Shown here: positions 33,590 through 41,386 of the stretch, one piece after another
Layout: each line of letters starts with the position of its first letter
How positions within the stretch are numbered: the first letter of the stretch is position 1
Assembly: GCA_020558355.1 (NCBI GenBank)
Contig: JAJCKG010000008.1
Span: forward strand, 78,738-142,737
Origin: a bacterium 210820-DFI.6.37
Lineage (GTDB): Bacteria; Bacillota; Clostridia; Peptostreptococcales; Anaerovoracaceae
DNA: 64,000 bases
Direction of reading: 5' to 3'
The notes under the pieces: generated by a model
Database searches by the model: none
What the model saw: only the letters and a program-made list of their open reading frames with translations
Told to the model about the DNA's origin: nothing
Made by a program: the position numbers and the translations under genes

Positions 33590-34375
33590 ATGAATTATCA
33601 AACCATCCGTCTCGATACGATTTCACCTGGTATCAAACGGTTACTTTTAAATCGCCCGGACGCCCTGAACGCTCTGTCCCTGGACATGCTGGACGAGCTT
33701 TTAGACGCGCTGGGTCACCTGCAGCGGGATACAGACTGCCGGGTGCTGATCCTGACCGGCGCGGGGAGAGGATTTTGCGCTGGAATCGATTTGAAGGAAA
33801 TGACTGCCATGATGCGGCAGGACAATTATCCGGAAGCTTTCTGGCAGCTGCAAAAAAAGGTAAGCGATATTATCCAGCTCTTTCGGGCTGTTCCTCAGCC
33901 GGTTATCGCCGCTGTTAACGGAGCCGCCTGCGGCGGCGGTCTGGCGCTGACATTATGCTGTGATATCCGGGTCACTGTACCGGACGCCAAATTTATCGCG
34001 TCCTTTATCAATGTAGGTATGACCGCGTCTGATATGGGCGTCAGCTATTTTCTGCCCCGGCTCATCGGCCAGTCCCGGGCCAGTGAATTTATGCTTACCG
34101 GCCGTACAATCTCCGGCACAGAAGCCGGACAGATCGGCCTTGCTTCCAAGGTGGTGACGGCAGAAGATTTGATGGACGCGGCCCAGAGCTACGCGGAATG
34201 TCTCTTGGAAAAGAGCCGCCTGGGGCTGCTCCTGACAAAGGAGGCTTTGAATTCCTCTATGGACGCCGCCTCCCTTGCGGATCAGATCCATATAGAAAAC
34301 CGTAATCAATATATTTGCGCGACTTCCGGCGACTTTGCCAATGGGGCAGGCCGCTTTCTGAAAGGAAAAAAATGA
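33590..34375 (+). CDS. Enoyl-CoA hydratase/isomerase family protein
   Basis: A crotonase-fold enzyme of 261 residues. The first oxyanion-hole region is GAGRGFCAGIDLKEM (about 58-72) and the second is NGAACGGGLALTL (about 107-119). After the second motif, SFINVGMTASDMGVSYFLPRLIG carries no Glu where the hydratase Glu144 usually lies and has Asp instead at the second position, so isomerase, hydrolase or dehydratase activity is possible. AAAGGAGG precedes the ATG. It overlaps the next gene by 4 bp (ATGA). It probably acts on the acyl-CoA handled by the neighbouring dehydrogenases. Confidence 0.9.
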   Translation: MNYQTIRLDTISPGIKRLLLNRPDALNALSLDMLDELLDALGHLQRDTDCRVLILTGAGRGFCAGIDLKEMTAMMRQDNYPEAFWQLQKKVSDIIQLFRAVPQPVIAAVNGAACGGGLALTLCCDIRVTVPDAKFIASFINVGMTASDMGVSYFLPRLIGQSRASEFMLTGRTISGTEAGQIGLASKVVTAEDLMDAAQSYAECLLEKSRLGLLLTKEALNSSMDAASLADQIHIENRNQYICATSGDFANGAGRFLKGKK

Positions 34376-36420
34376 AGAATCAAACTCTGTTTTCTCCCAT
34401 CCGTATTGGAAGCCTGACTCTGAAAAACCGAGCAGTCATGGCTCCTATGGAACTGGGATTCTGTAATGAAACAAAAGGTCTTATCAATCAACAGATGATC
34501 GAGTTTTTCCGCCTCCGGGCCAAGGGAGGGCCAGGCCTTATCATTGTTGGCGGCGGACAGATCGATCCAGTCAACTACACGGACCGGGATATGGTGTGTG
34601 TATCGGACGACTCCGCAATGAAAGGACTCAAACAGCTGACCGATACCATCCATGAAGAAGACTGCGGCGTTTTTCTGCAGCTGATGCACTCGGGCAGATA
34701 CGCGCCTTCCAGCCTGTATCATGGCGTCGGTCCGGTGGCGCCTTCTCCTGTCCCGTCCCGCCTGACCGGCGAGACGCCTCATGAACTCAGCCCAGATGAG
34801 ATCCGCAGGCTGATCGGGCTTTACGCCGCCGCCTCATTGCGGGCAAAGAACTGCGGCTTTGACGGCATCGAGCTTTGTGCCAATTCGGGATATCTGATCG
34901 GAGAATTTCTTTCTCCTCTGACCAACCAGAGGACAGACCGGTACGGCGGTGATCTGTCCGGCCGCATGACCTTTCTGCGGGAAATCATCGCCGCTGTTCA
35001 GGCGGCAGCCGGCTCAGATTTTCCATTAGGCGTCCGCATTGGAGGAAATGACTTTATGGCCGGAGGCAATCAGCTGGATGACGCGGTATACATCGCTAAG
35101 GAGCTGGAAAAGCTGGGAGTAAGCCTGATCTCCGTTACTGGCGGATGGCACGAGACCTCCGTTCCTCAGGTCACCATGGATGTTCCTCCGGGAACCTTCT
35201 CCTATCTGGGAGCGGCTATACATCAGGCGGTCTCTGTCCCTGTGGCTATGTCCAACCGTCTGGATATGAAAACAGCCCAGCAGCTGGTGGAAGAGGATAT
35301 CGCGGATCTGGCCGCAATGGCAAGGCCCTTTCTGGCTGATCCTTCCTGTGTCCGGAAAGCGGAAAACGGCGATTTTGATTCCATCCGTCCCTGCCTTGGC
35401 TGCAATCAGGGCTGCCTGGACAACATCATGCGCCACAGACCGGTCAAATGCCTGGCCAATCCACTGGCAGGCCGGGAAGCGGAATTGATGAAAAACGGAC
35501 TGCCGCCGGAACGCGGACAGGCAGCGGCGCCGCAAAGACTTCTGGTCATCGGCGCGGGCCCTGCCGGAATGGAATTCGCTCTGACCGCCGCAAAACGCGG
35601 GTATAAGGTCGCCGTTTGGGAAGCCGGAAAGGAAGCAGGCGGACAGCTGAATCTTGCGGCGGCCCCTCCGGGAAGACAGGATTTCAAAAAGCTGGTACAC
35701 TATCTGTACCAGTCCTGCCTTGACCAGGGAGTCCAATTCTGTTTTGAAACAAAAGCAGAGAAGAAGACCCTGGCGCGGCAGCTTAAAACAGGCGCTTTTG
35801 ACCGCGTTATCCTGGCAACCGGAGCCCGTCCGATCCAGCCTCCGTTTCCGCAGGATCCGGAAGCGGATATCCTGCAGGCCTGGGATGTGCTTGCCGGAAA
35901 AGCCAGAACCGGCAAAACAGTACTGATTATCGGCGGCGGAGCGGTAGGAGTTGAAACGGCCCTCTATCTTTCCCAAATCGGAACACTGACCCCGCGGCAG
36001 CTTGCCTTCCTTTTTCTGAATAAAGCGGAATCGGAAGACCGTCTGAGAAAGCTTCTGACACAGGGAAACAAACAGATTATACTTGTGGAAATGGAGCATA
36101 AGATTGGGAAGGATATCGGCATTACTTCCCGATGGGGAATGCTCTCCCGCTTAAAACAGGCCGGCGTTCGGATTCTGACCGATACCCGGGTTACCAGGGT
36201 CACTTCCCATGGCGCAGATCTGACCCTGCCAGATGGCTCCGCTCAGCATATCGACGCGGAAACCATCGTTTTAGCGGCAGGCTCCCGCCCGCATTCTCAT
36301 CTGCTGAAGGAGCTGGAAGAGTTCTCTGACCGCGTCACAGTATTAGGCGACGCGGGCGGTCCCGCAAAAGCTATGGACGCTGTTTTCCAGGGCTATGAGG
36401 CGGCGCTTGCATTGGATTAA
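34372..36420 (+). CDS. Fe-S flavoenzyme, OYE/2,4-dienoyl-CoA reductase type
   Basis: A 682-residue NAD(P)H:flavin oxidoreductase of the 2-enoate/dienoyl-CoA reductase group. An FMN TIM barrel (1-335) is followed by a 4Fe-4S site at Cys341, Cys344, Cys348 and Cys360, then FAD and NAD(P) Rossmann domains (VIGAGPAGMEF, about 396-406; IIGGGAVGVETAL). Unusually, the barrel motif normally reading HGAHGYL is CANSGYL at about 169-175, lacking both His; the Tyr remains. An insertion-like charged segment (FLFLNKAESEDRLRKLLTQG) interrupts the NAD domain. Start 34372 follows AAAGGA and is coupled to the hydratase. It may reduce, or no longer reduce, a C=C bond in an acyl-CoA. Confidence 0.92.
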   Translation: MKNQTLFSPIRIGSLTLKNRAVMAPMELGFCNETKGLINQQMIEFFRLRAKGGPGLIIVGGGQIDPVNYTDRDMVCVSDDSAMKGLKQLTDTIHEEDCGVFLQLMHSGRYAPSSLYHGVGPVAPSPVPSRLTGETPHELSPDEIRRLIGLYAAASLRAKNCGFDGIELCANSGYLIGEFLSPLTNQRTDRYGGDLSGRMTFLREIIAAVQAAAGSDFPLGVRIGGNDFMAGGNQLDDAVYIAKELEKLGVSLISVTGGWHETSVPQVTMDVPPGTFSYLGAAIHQAVSVPVAMSNRLDMKTAQQLVEEDIADLAAMARPFLADPSCVRKAENGDFDSIRPCLGCNQGCLDNIMRHRPVKCLANPLAGREAELMKNGLPPERGQAAAPQRLLVIGAGPAGMEFALTAAKRGYKVAVWEAGKEAGGQLNLAAAPPGRQDFKKLVHYLYQSCLDQGVQFCFETKAEKKTLARQLKTGAFDRVILATGARPIQPPFPQDPEADILQAWDVLAGKARTGKTVLIIGGGAVGVETALYLSQIGTLTPRQLAFLFLNKAESEDRLRKLLTQGNKQIILVEMEHKIGKDIGITSRWGMLSRLKQAGVRILTDTRVTRVTSHGADLTLPDGSAQHIDAETIVLAAGSRPHSHLLKELEEFSDRVTVLGDAGGPAKAMDAVFQGYEAALALD

Positions 36421-36428
36421 AATATTAA

Positions 36429-36484
36429 ATCCGCGGCGGCAAAGGAGCTTGTAAAAGCGTTCTTTGCCGCTGCGGATTTTTCTA
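36429..36484. terminator. Bidirectional terminator
   Basis: ATCCGCGGCGGCAAAG pairs with CTTTGCCGCTGCGGAT (one mismatch), flanked by A and T tracts, between convergent genes. Confidence 0.88.
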
Positions 36485-36486
36485 TT

Positions 36487-36993
36487 TTATTTTTCCCAAT
36501 ATTTTTTCAGTCGATCCAGGGGCATTACCAGCAGCCCCATATCCGGCACATAAAAATAAAGCGCAAACCCGCTTTTACAGCGGAATACACATTCCAGGCA
36601 GGGGTCCTCATCGCAATAAGCGTAGGCGTCCTCTTCCGCCAAGGCAAAAACCACAGAGGGGCTTTTTTGTTTTGGAATAAATTTTAGCTGGCCGCCGGAG
36701 AAGGTATGGAGCCATACCCATTCCGGAGAACACTCTCTTGGCCAGCGCGCCTGGATGCCATTTTGATCATATCCGCCCACGATCTGATAATCAAAGCCGG
36801 ATTCGCCAGGAGACAGCTGTCTCGCCTTTAATTCTTCCATATCCTGACCGCAGCATTGAAGCGGGCGGGCCTGCCCGCCATAAGACGGCACAATTTTTTT
36901 ACATTCTCCGCAGCGGTAAAACACGGGCGCCTGCTGCCGCAGAGAGGGCTTGGAGCCGGACCGGCAGCGGAAAATACCATAGCTCTGCCCCAC
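36487..36993 (-). CDS. Desulforedoxin-like Cys4 protein in ETF operon
   Basis: A 168-residue protein of unknown function. An N-terminal FYRCGEC...LQCCGQDM (Cys28, Cys31, Cys47, Cys48) reproduces the desulforedoxin/desulfoferrodoxin N-domain pattern CxxC...CC, which binds one iron (or zinc). A second Cys cluster (127, 132, 135, 139) sits in the C-terminal part. There is no desulfoferrodoxin catalytic domain. The start is GTG with GGGAGG upstream, 3 bp after etfA. As the last gene of an acyl-CoA dehydrogenase/ETF operon it could be a rubredoxin-like electron carrier or an assembly factor; this is inference. Confidence 0.75.
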   Translation of the reverse strand: MGQSYGIFRCRSGSKPSLRQQAPVFYRCGECKKIVPSYGGQARPLQCCGQDMEELKARQLSPGESGFDYQIVGGYDQNGIQARWPRECSPEWVWLHTFSGGQLKFIPKQKSPSVVFALAEEDAYAYCDEDPCLECVFRCKSGFALYFYVPDMGLLVMPLDRLKKYWEK

Positions 36994-36996
36994 GGC

Positions 36997-37968
36997 TTAC
37001 ACCTCCCATCGGGAGAGCCAGGCCGAAACGATCTGTGCCGCATCCCCTACAATGCCATATCTGGCATAGCGAAAAATAGGGGCCTCCGGGTCCGAGTTGA
37101 TTGCGATAACGCAGGTATCCTCGCTGACCCCTGTCATATGCTGGGCATATCCGCTGATGCCGCAGGCAATATATACTTTGGGAGCAATATGGACCCCGCT
37201 TTGTCCGATCATCTGCTCCTGCTTTGCCCAGCCTTCATCCACTGCCGCTCTGGTCGCTCCCAGGGCCCCGCCCATCAGCTCCGCCAGACGGCCTAAGGCC
37301 TGAAAATTTTCTTTGCTTCCCATACCATTTCCTCCGCCGATAATCAATTCCGCGCTGGAAAGCAGATTGGGCGCGGAAACAACCGGCTTTACTTCCAATA
37401 CCTGAACCAGGTCTTCTTTCAGATTTATTTCTTCCCGTATGATTTCCGGCTCGGACGGTATTTCCTCCGCCTTTGGAAACCGCCCCGGCAAAAGTGTAGC
37501 CATCTGGGGCCGTCTTTCTTCGCAGACGATCCGCGCGAAGCCGCTGTCAGCAGAGGGGCATTCCCAGATCACGACTCCCCCCGGGCCAACCGACAAAGCG
37601 CTGCAGTCCGCTGTCAGACCGGTCTTTTTAAAAACAGCCAGCCGGCTTGCCGCTCCGCGCCCCAGATCGCTTGCCGGAAACAGCGCTATATCCGGAGCTT
37701 TGTTTTCCGCCAGACGGCAAAGCGCCTCGCTGATGTGGTTATCCGTATAAAAAGTTTTTCCTGTCAGCCTGACTACATAGACGCCATCGGCTCCAAGACA
37801 GCGGATCCGCTCTTCCGCCTGCTCTGTTTCCGTTCCCAGCAGCACAGCATATAGTTTTTTCTGTGTCTGCCTGGCAATGCTTCTTCCGGCAAAGAGAAGC
37901 TCGCTGTAAGAGCTGTCCAGCTTCCCGTCCCTGCATTCAGCAAAAATCCATATCTCATTTCCATCCAT
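36997..37968 (-). CDS. etfA: Electron transfer flavoprotein alpha subunit
   Basis: The FAD-binding ETF alpha subunit, 323 residues. The C-terminal FAD domain is clear: GGNGMGSKENFQALGRLAELMGG (about 211-233), GATRAAVDEGW, QIGQSG-like MIGQSGVHIAPKVYIACGISGYAQH and AINSDPEAPIFRYARYGIVGD. There is no N-terminal ferredoxin domain. It accepts electrons from the upstream acyl-CoA dehydrogenases; in anaerobes ETF/ACAD pairs may also bifurcate, but deciding that needs structure-level comparison. It lies 13 bp after etfB. Confidence 0.95.
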   Translation of the reverse strand: MDGNEIWIFAECRDGKLDSSYSELLFAGRSIARQTQKKLYAVLLGTETEQAEERIRCLGADGVYVVRLTGKTFYTDNHISEALCRLAENKAPDIALFPASDLGRGAASRLAVFKKTGLTADCSALSVGPGGVVIWECPSADSGFARIVCEERRPQMATLLPGRFPKAEEIPSEPEIIREEINLKEDLVQVLEVKPVVSAPNLLSSAELIIGGGNGMGSKENFQALGRLAELMGGALGATRAAVDEGWAKQEQMIGQSGVHIAPKVYIACGISGYAQHMTGVSEDTCVIAINSDPEAPIFRYARYGIVGDAAQIVSAWLSRWEV

Positions 37969-37981
37969 AGCTTTTTCCTCC

Positions 37982-38728
37982 TCAGCGGCTTATCGGACAT
38001 CCGGCTCCCGCCAGACAATCTTCAAGGGCGGCGGCCAAATCCTCCATAGTTTCTCCAGTTAAAAAAGCGCATTTTCCCGCCATTTCCGCCTGACAGGTAT
38101 CTACCACCTGGGTAGGGGAGTCCTGTCCTACGCCGGCCGCTTTTCTGTCGGGAATCAGGTCCTCGCCCAGTACGCGGATCGGCGCGTCAAGAGAATAGAG
38201 CAGACGCTCCAGGGTAGCGTACCTGGGATGATTGGACTCTTCAAGAACAGAAACAAGCACCGGGGGCTTTACCCGAATCCTTTCTTCTCTGAACTCGGTT
38301 CTCCGCGTCAGGATCAGTCCCTCTTCCCCGGGATCAATGGAAATTACCCGTGAAAAATAGGGGATCCCAAGCCTCGCGGCCAGAAACGCTCCCATCTGAC
38401 CCGTATCTCCGTCGCTGGAACGGGTCCCGCAGAAAACCACATCCGCTCCGCCTGTTTCCTTTATGGCCGCTGCCAGCACAGCGCTGGTGCCGTAAGTATC
38501 TGAGCCAGCAAAGGCTTTTCCCGTAATCAGTGTGCCGCTGTCGGCTCCCATGGCGATTACATCCCGCAGCGCGGCCTCTGCCGCGGGCGCTCCCATGGTG
38601 ACTGCTTCCAGCTCAGCTTTGGTGGTTTCTTTCAGCTGAAGCGCCAGCTCGACAGCGAAAAGATCCGCCTGATTCAGCTTCATGCCGTCGTTTTCCGGCA
38701 CCTGTTTTACGCAGACCGCAATCTTCAT
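37982..38728 (-). CDS. etfB: Electron transfer flavoprotein beta subunit
   Basis: ETF beta subunit, 248 residues: N-terminal IAVCVKQVPEN, the AMP/FAD-site region CGTRSSDGDTGQMGAFLAARLG (about 110-131), and the recognition-loop stretch RTEFREERIRVKPPVLVSVLEESNHPRYATL. In bifurcating ETFs the AMP of simple ETFs is replaced by FAD here; sequence alone does not settle which type this is. Its ATG overlaps the upstream dehydrogenase stop by 4 bp, indicating matched expression of the electron donor and ETF. Confidence 0.95.
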   Translation of the reverse strand: MKIAVCVKQVPENDGMKLNQADLFAVELALQLKETTKAELEAVTMGAPAAEAALRDVIAMGADSGTLITGKAFAGSDTYGTSAVLAAAIKETGGADVVFCGTRSSDGDTGQMGAFLAARLGIPYFSRVISIDPGEEGLILTRRTEFREERIRVKPPVLVSVLEESNHPRYATLERLLYSLDAPIRVLGEDLIPDRKAAGVGQDSPTQVVDTCQAEMAGKCAFLTGETMEDLAAALEDCLAGAGCPISR

Positions 38729-39894
38729 CTCCGCTTCCCTCCTTTTCCGTATTCCTGCTTCAGACAGGAGGCAATGGTCATTCTCTGGATTTGATTTGTC
38801 CCTTCTGTGATCTGAAAGGCCTTCATATCCCGCATCAGCTTTTCCACCGGGTAATCCCGATTGTAGCCGTATCCTCCAAAGATCTGAACCGCGTCCGCGA
38901 CAACCTTTTGTCCCGCGTCTGTAACAAAGGTCTTTGTAATAGCTCCGTCCTTCTGCACATCGACCCCCGCGTCCATCATCCGCATAGTATTATTCACCAG
39001 ACAGCGGGAGGTTTCCAGCCGAATCGCCATATCCGCCAGCATCTGCTGAACCATTTGAAAGTCTATAATAGGGTGATCGAACTGGCTGCGGTTCATGGCA
39101 TACCGCATGCTTTCATCTAACGCCCGCTGCATGATCCCGACTGCCAGCACCGCCAGAAACGGCCGGGACAGGTTCAGGGCCCGCATTGCCAGTTTAAAGC
39201 CGTCTCCTTCTTTTCCGATCCTCCGGTCAGCCGGCACCCGGACATTGCGGAAAGTGACATCCACTGTATTGGACAGCCGTAAGCCCATTTTATCCTCTTC
39301 CCGTCCAATCACGATTTTTCCGGGAGCCTCCCTTTCTACAAGAAAAGCGGAAATCCCCCGGCTTCCGGCAGCTGTGTCGGTCCGGGCGAAAACGACATAG
39401 ATATCCGCCCAGGCCCCGTTGGTAATAAAGGTCTTTTGGGCGTTGAGAATGTATTCATTCGTCTCCGGATCATACTCAGCCGTTGCCCGCATCGCGGCAG
39501 GGTCGGAGCCCGCTCCGGCTTCTGTCAGGGCAAAACACGCGAATCCGCCTTCTTTAATACGCTCCGCGAAGTAGGCGGCCTGCTCCTTTGTGCCTGCCAG
39601 AATCACGTTGCGCAAAGCTACAAAGGTGCAGACAAGACCCAGGGCGTAGCCCGCGTCCACCTTGGCTACCTCTTCAAAAATTACGGCCGCCGATTCATAG
39701 CTTAGCCCTACTCCGCCGTATTCCTTTGGGATCTCCGCCATATGGAGCCCCATTTGAAAAGCGTATCGGTACAGCTCCCTGGGGCATTTTCCTGTTTTAT
39801 CCGCTTCGGGAACATAAGGCTTCACCTCATTTTCCATCATCTTTTGGACCAGCTGAATCATAGCCGACTGCTCTCTGGTATACATTAAACTCAT
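38725..39894 (-). CDS. Acyl-CoA dehydrogenase
   Basis: A 389-residue FAD enzyme of the acyl-CoA dehydrogenase family. It shows the flavin/substrate loop CFALTEAGAGSDPAAM (about 116-131), FITNGAWADIY, FGGYGYNRDYPVEKLMRD and the catalytic-base segment ITEGTNQIQR, with Glu in the usual position. AGGAGG precedes the ATG. It is coupled to etfB downstream and separated from a second dehydrogenase upstream by 52 bp containing a stem-loop. The acyl substrate is unknown. Confidence 0.95.
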   Translation of the reverse strand: MSLMYTREQSAMIQLVQKMMENEVKPYVPEADKTGKCPRELYRYAFQMGLHMAEIPKEYGGVGLSYESAAVIFEEVAKVDAGYALGLVCTFVALRNVILAGTKEQAAYFAERIKEGGFACFALTEAGAGSDPAAMRATAEYDPETNEYILNAQKTFITNGAWADIYVVFARTDTAAGSRGISAFLVEREAPGKIVIGREEDKMGLRLSNTVDVTFRNVRVPADRRIGKEGDGFKLAMRALNLSRPFLAVLAVGIMQRALDESMRYAMNRSQFDHPIIDFQMVQQMLADMAIRLETSRCLVNNTMRMMDAGVDVQKDGAITKTFVTDAGQKVVADAVQIFGGYGYNRDYPVEKLMRDMKAFQITEGTNQIQRMTIASCLKQEYGKGGKRR

Positions 39895-39914
39895 ATTGTT
39901 CCTCCACAGGATAA

Positions 39915-39940
39915 CAGGGCCACCCTGACGGATGGCCCTG
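39915..39940 (-). other. Intercistronic stem-loop between dehydrogenase genes
   Basis: CAGGGCCA (39915-39922) pairs with TGGCCCTG (39933-39940). On the minus transcript the T-tract is missing (it lies on the wrong side), so it more likely stabilises or processes the mRNA than terminates it. Confidence 0.5.
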
Positions 39941-39946
39941 CCTTTT

Positions 39947-41131
39947 TTAATCCAGATACGTTAAATTTCCTCTGTTTTTTACAACCTCTCGGGCAATGGT
40001 GCTGCGCTGTACACTTGGCGCTCCTTCCTCCAGCCACATTGCGCGACAGTCCCGGTAAAGCCTTTCCAAAGGACCGTATTCACAGTCCTCAAAATATCCT
40101 ACGCCGCCGAAAATCTCCAGCGCTTCATCGGAAACCATGCGGACCGTATCAATGGAAAAGAGCTTGCACATAGCCGCTTTTTCTTCGATCTCAGGTCCCT
40201 TTGGATTATCCATATAATCTTTGGCAAAATCGTATACCATCGCTCGGAGCGCATGGATCGATGTGGCCATATTGGCGATCTTAGCTTTGATCATCTGACG
40301 CTCAATAATGGGTTTTCCAAAAGTTACCCGGTCCTCCGCGCGGCGTATGCTCATCTCCAGCATACGCTGGCTCATACCCAGATTGGATACTGCTACATGC
40401 ACCCGGGAAATCGCCAGAGAGTAGAGCGCAATCTCAAGGCCCTGACCTTCTTCACCCAGGAGATATTTTTTATTGATCCTCATATCCGTAAATTTAAGAC
40501 CTGTATGACCGGCTCCCCGGCAGCCCATCATATGCGGCATGGGTACCACTTCATAGCCCGGTGTTGTCACATCTACGAAAAACGCGCTGAGGCGCTTATC
40601 TCCAGACGCGTCAGGGTCTGTTACCGCAAATACATAGGCAAAATCACAGCAGTCTGTATGGGAGATCAGATATTTCTCTCCATTGAGAATATAGTCGTCT
40701 CCGTCCTTCACAGCCGTTGTGTGAAGATCGGCGCCAGTGCCTCCTGTCTTCTCAGTCAGGGCAAAGCAGGTATATACGCTCTTATCCTGGAACAGGGGCA
40801 TATATTTTTCTTTCAGTTCATCAGAGCCGTAATCGTCCAGAATCCTCCAGTTCATATCCACCGCGTAGTGCAGATGCATCCGCATTCCTCCGGGTCCTCT
40901 GGAAAACTCCTCCTGGACCTTTAGGATCTCCAGCTCAGAAAGACCCCAGCCACCGTATTTTTCCGGCAAAGAGCAGCGGTACAGGTTATTATCCCTGGCC
41001 AGCTGATAAAACTCCTGGGGGAATTTATTGGTTACTTCGATTTCCCGCTGCATTTCATCAAACGGCCCTTCTGCCAGTTCTCGAATCTGTTTCAGATAGG
41101 CCTCAAATTCTTCTTTTGTTAATTTACTCAT
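39947..41131 (-). CDS. Acyl-CoA dehydrogenase, divergent paralogue
   Basis: A 394-residue acyl-CoA dehydrogenase clearly different from its neighbour. Motifs: CFALTEKTGGTGADLHTT, YLISHTDCCDFAYVFAVTD, RVTFGKPIIERQ, FGGVGYFEDCEYGPLERLYRD, and a base region LEEGAPSVQRS in which Glu precedes GA instead of GT. It is the first gene of the minus-strand operon (two dehydrogenases, etfB, etfA, Cys4 protein), under an extended -10 promoter at 41309-41317. Two dehydrogenases sharing one ETF suggest sequential redox steps or a hetero-oligomer on one pathway. Confidence 0.94.
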   Translation of the reverse strand: MSKLTKEEFEAYLKQIRELAEGPFDEMQREIEVTNKFPQEFYQLARDNNLYRCSLPEKYGGWGLSELEILKVQEEFSRGPGGMRMHLHYAVDMNWRILDDYGSDELKEKYMPLFQDKSVYTCFALTEKTGGTGADLHTTAVKDGDDYILNGEKYLISHTDCCDFAYVFAVTDPDASGDKRLSAFFVDVTTPGYEVVPMPHMMGCRGAGHTGLKFTDMRINKKYLLGEEGQGLEIALYSLAISRVHVAVSNLGMSQRMLEMSIRRAEDRVTFGKPIIERQMIKAKIANMATSIHALRAMVYDFAKDYMDNPKGPEIEEKAAMCKLFSIDTVRMVSDEALEIFGGVGYFEDCEYGPLERLYRDCRAMWLEEGAPSVQRSTIAREVVKNRGNLTYLD

Positions 41132-41296
41132 GAAAAGCTCCTTTTATCTCCGTATTCTCCATCATTGTATTGGATTGACCTGGGGATTTCTAATCGTTAT
41201 TCCATATCATTTTTAAAAAACCCATAGCTGTTTTCTATTTATGTTTTGCCCTTTTTGCGTTTAAATAGCTTTTTCCTATGGATTCCATAAATCCTA

Positions 41297-41320
41297 TTTT
41301 GATATTGTATTATACCAAAA
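41297..41320 (-). promoter_or_regulatory. Extended -10 promoter and inverted TTTTG/CAAAA
   Basis: On the minus strand TGGTATAAT (41317-41309) is an extended -10 for the dehydrogenase operon. It is overlapped by a 24-bp imperfect inverted repeat with TTTTG...CAAAA ends in the 255-bp divergent region shared with the CoA-ligase operon. No convincing + strand promoter was fixed. Confidence 0.45.
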
Positions 41321-41386
41321 TCGCATAATTGTGATACATTAGATGCTGGAATAATGACATGAATTACATAACTAAAGGAGGCTGTA

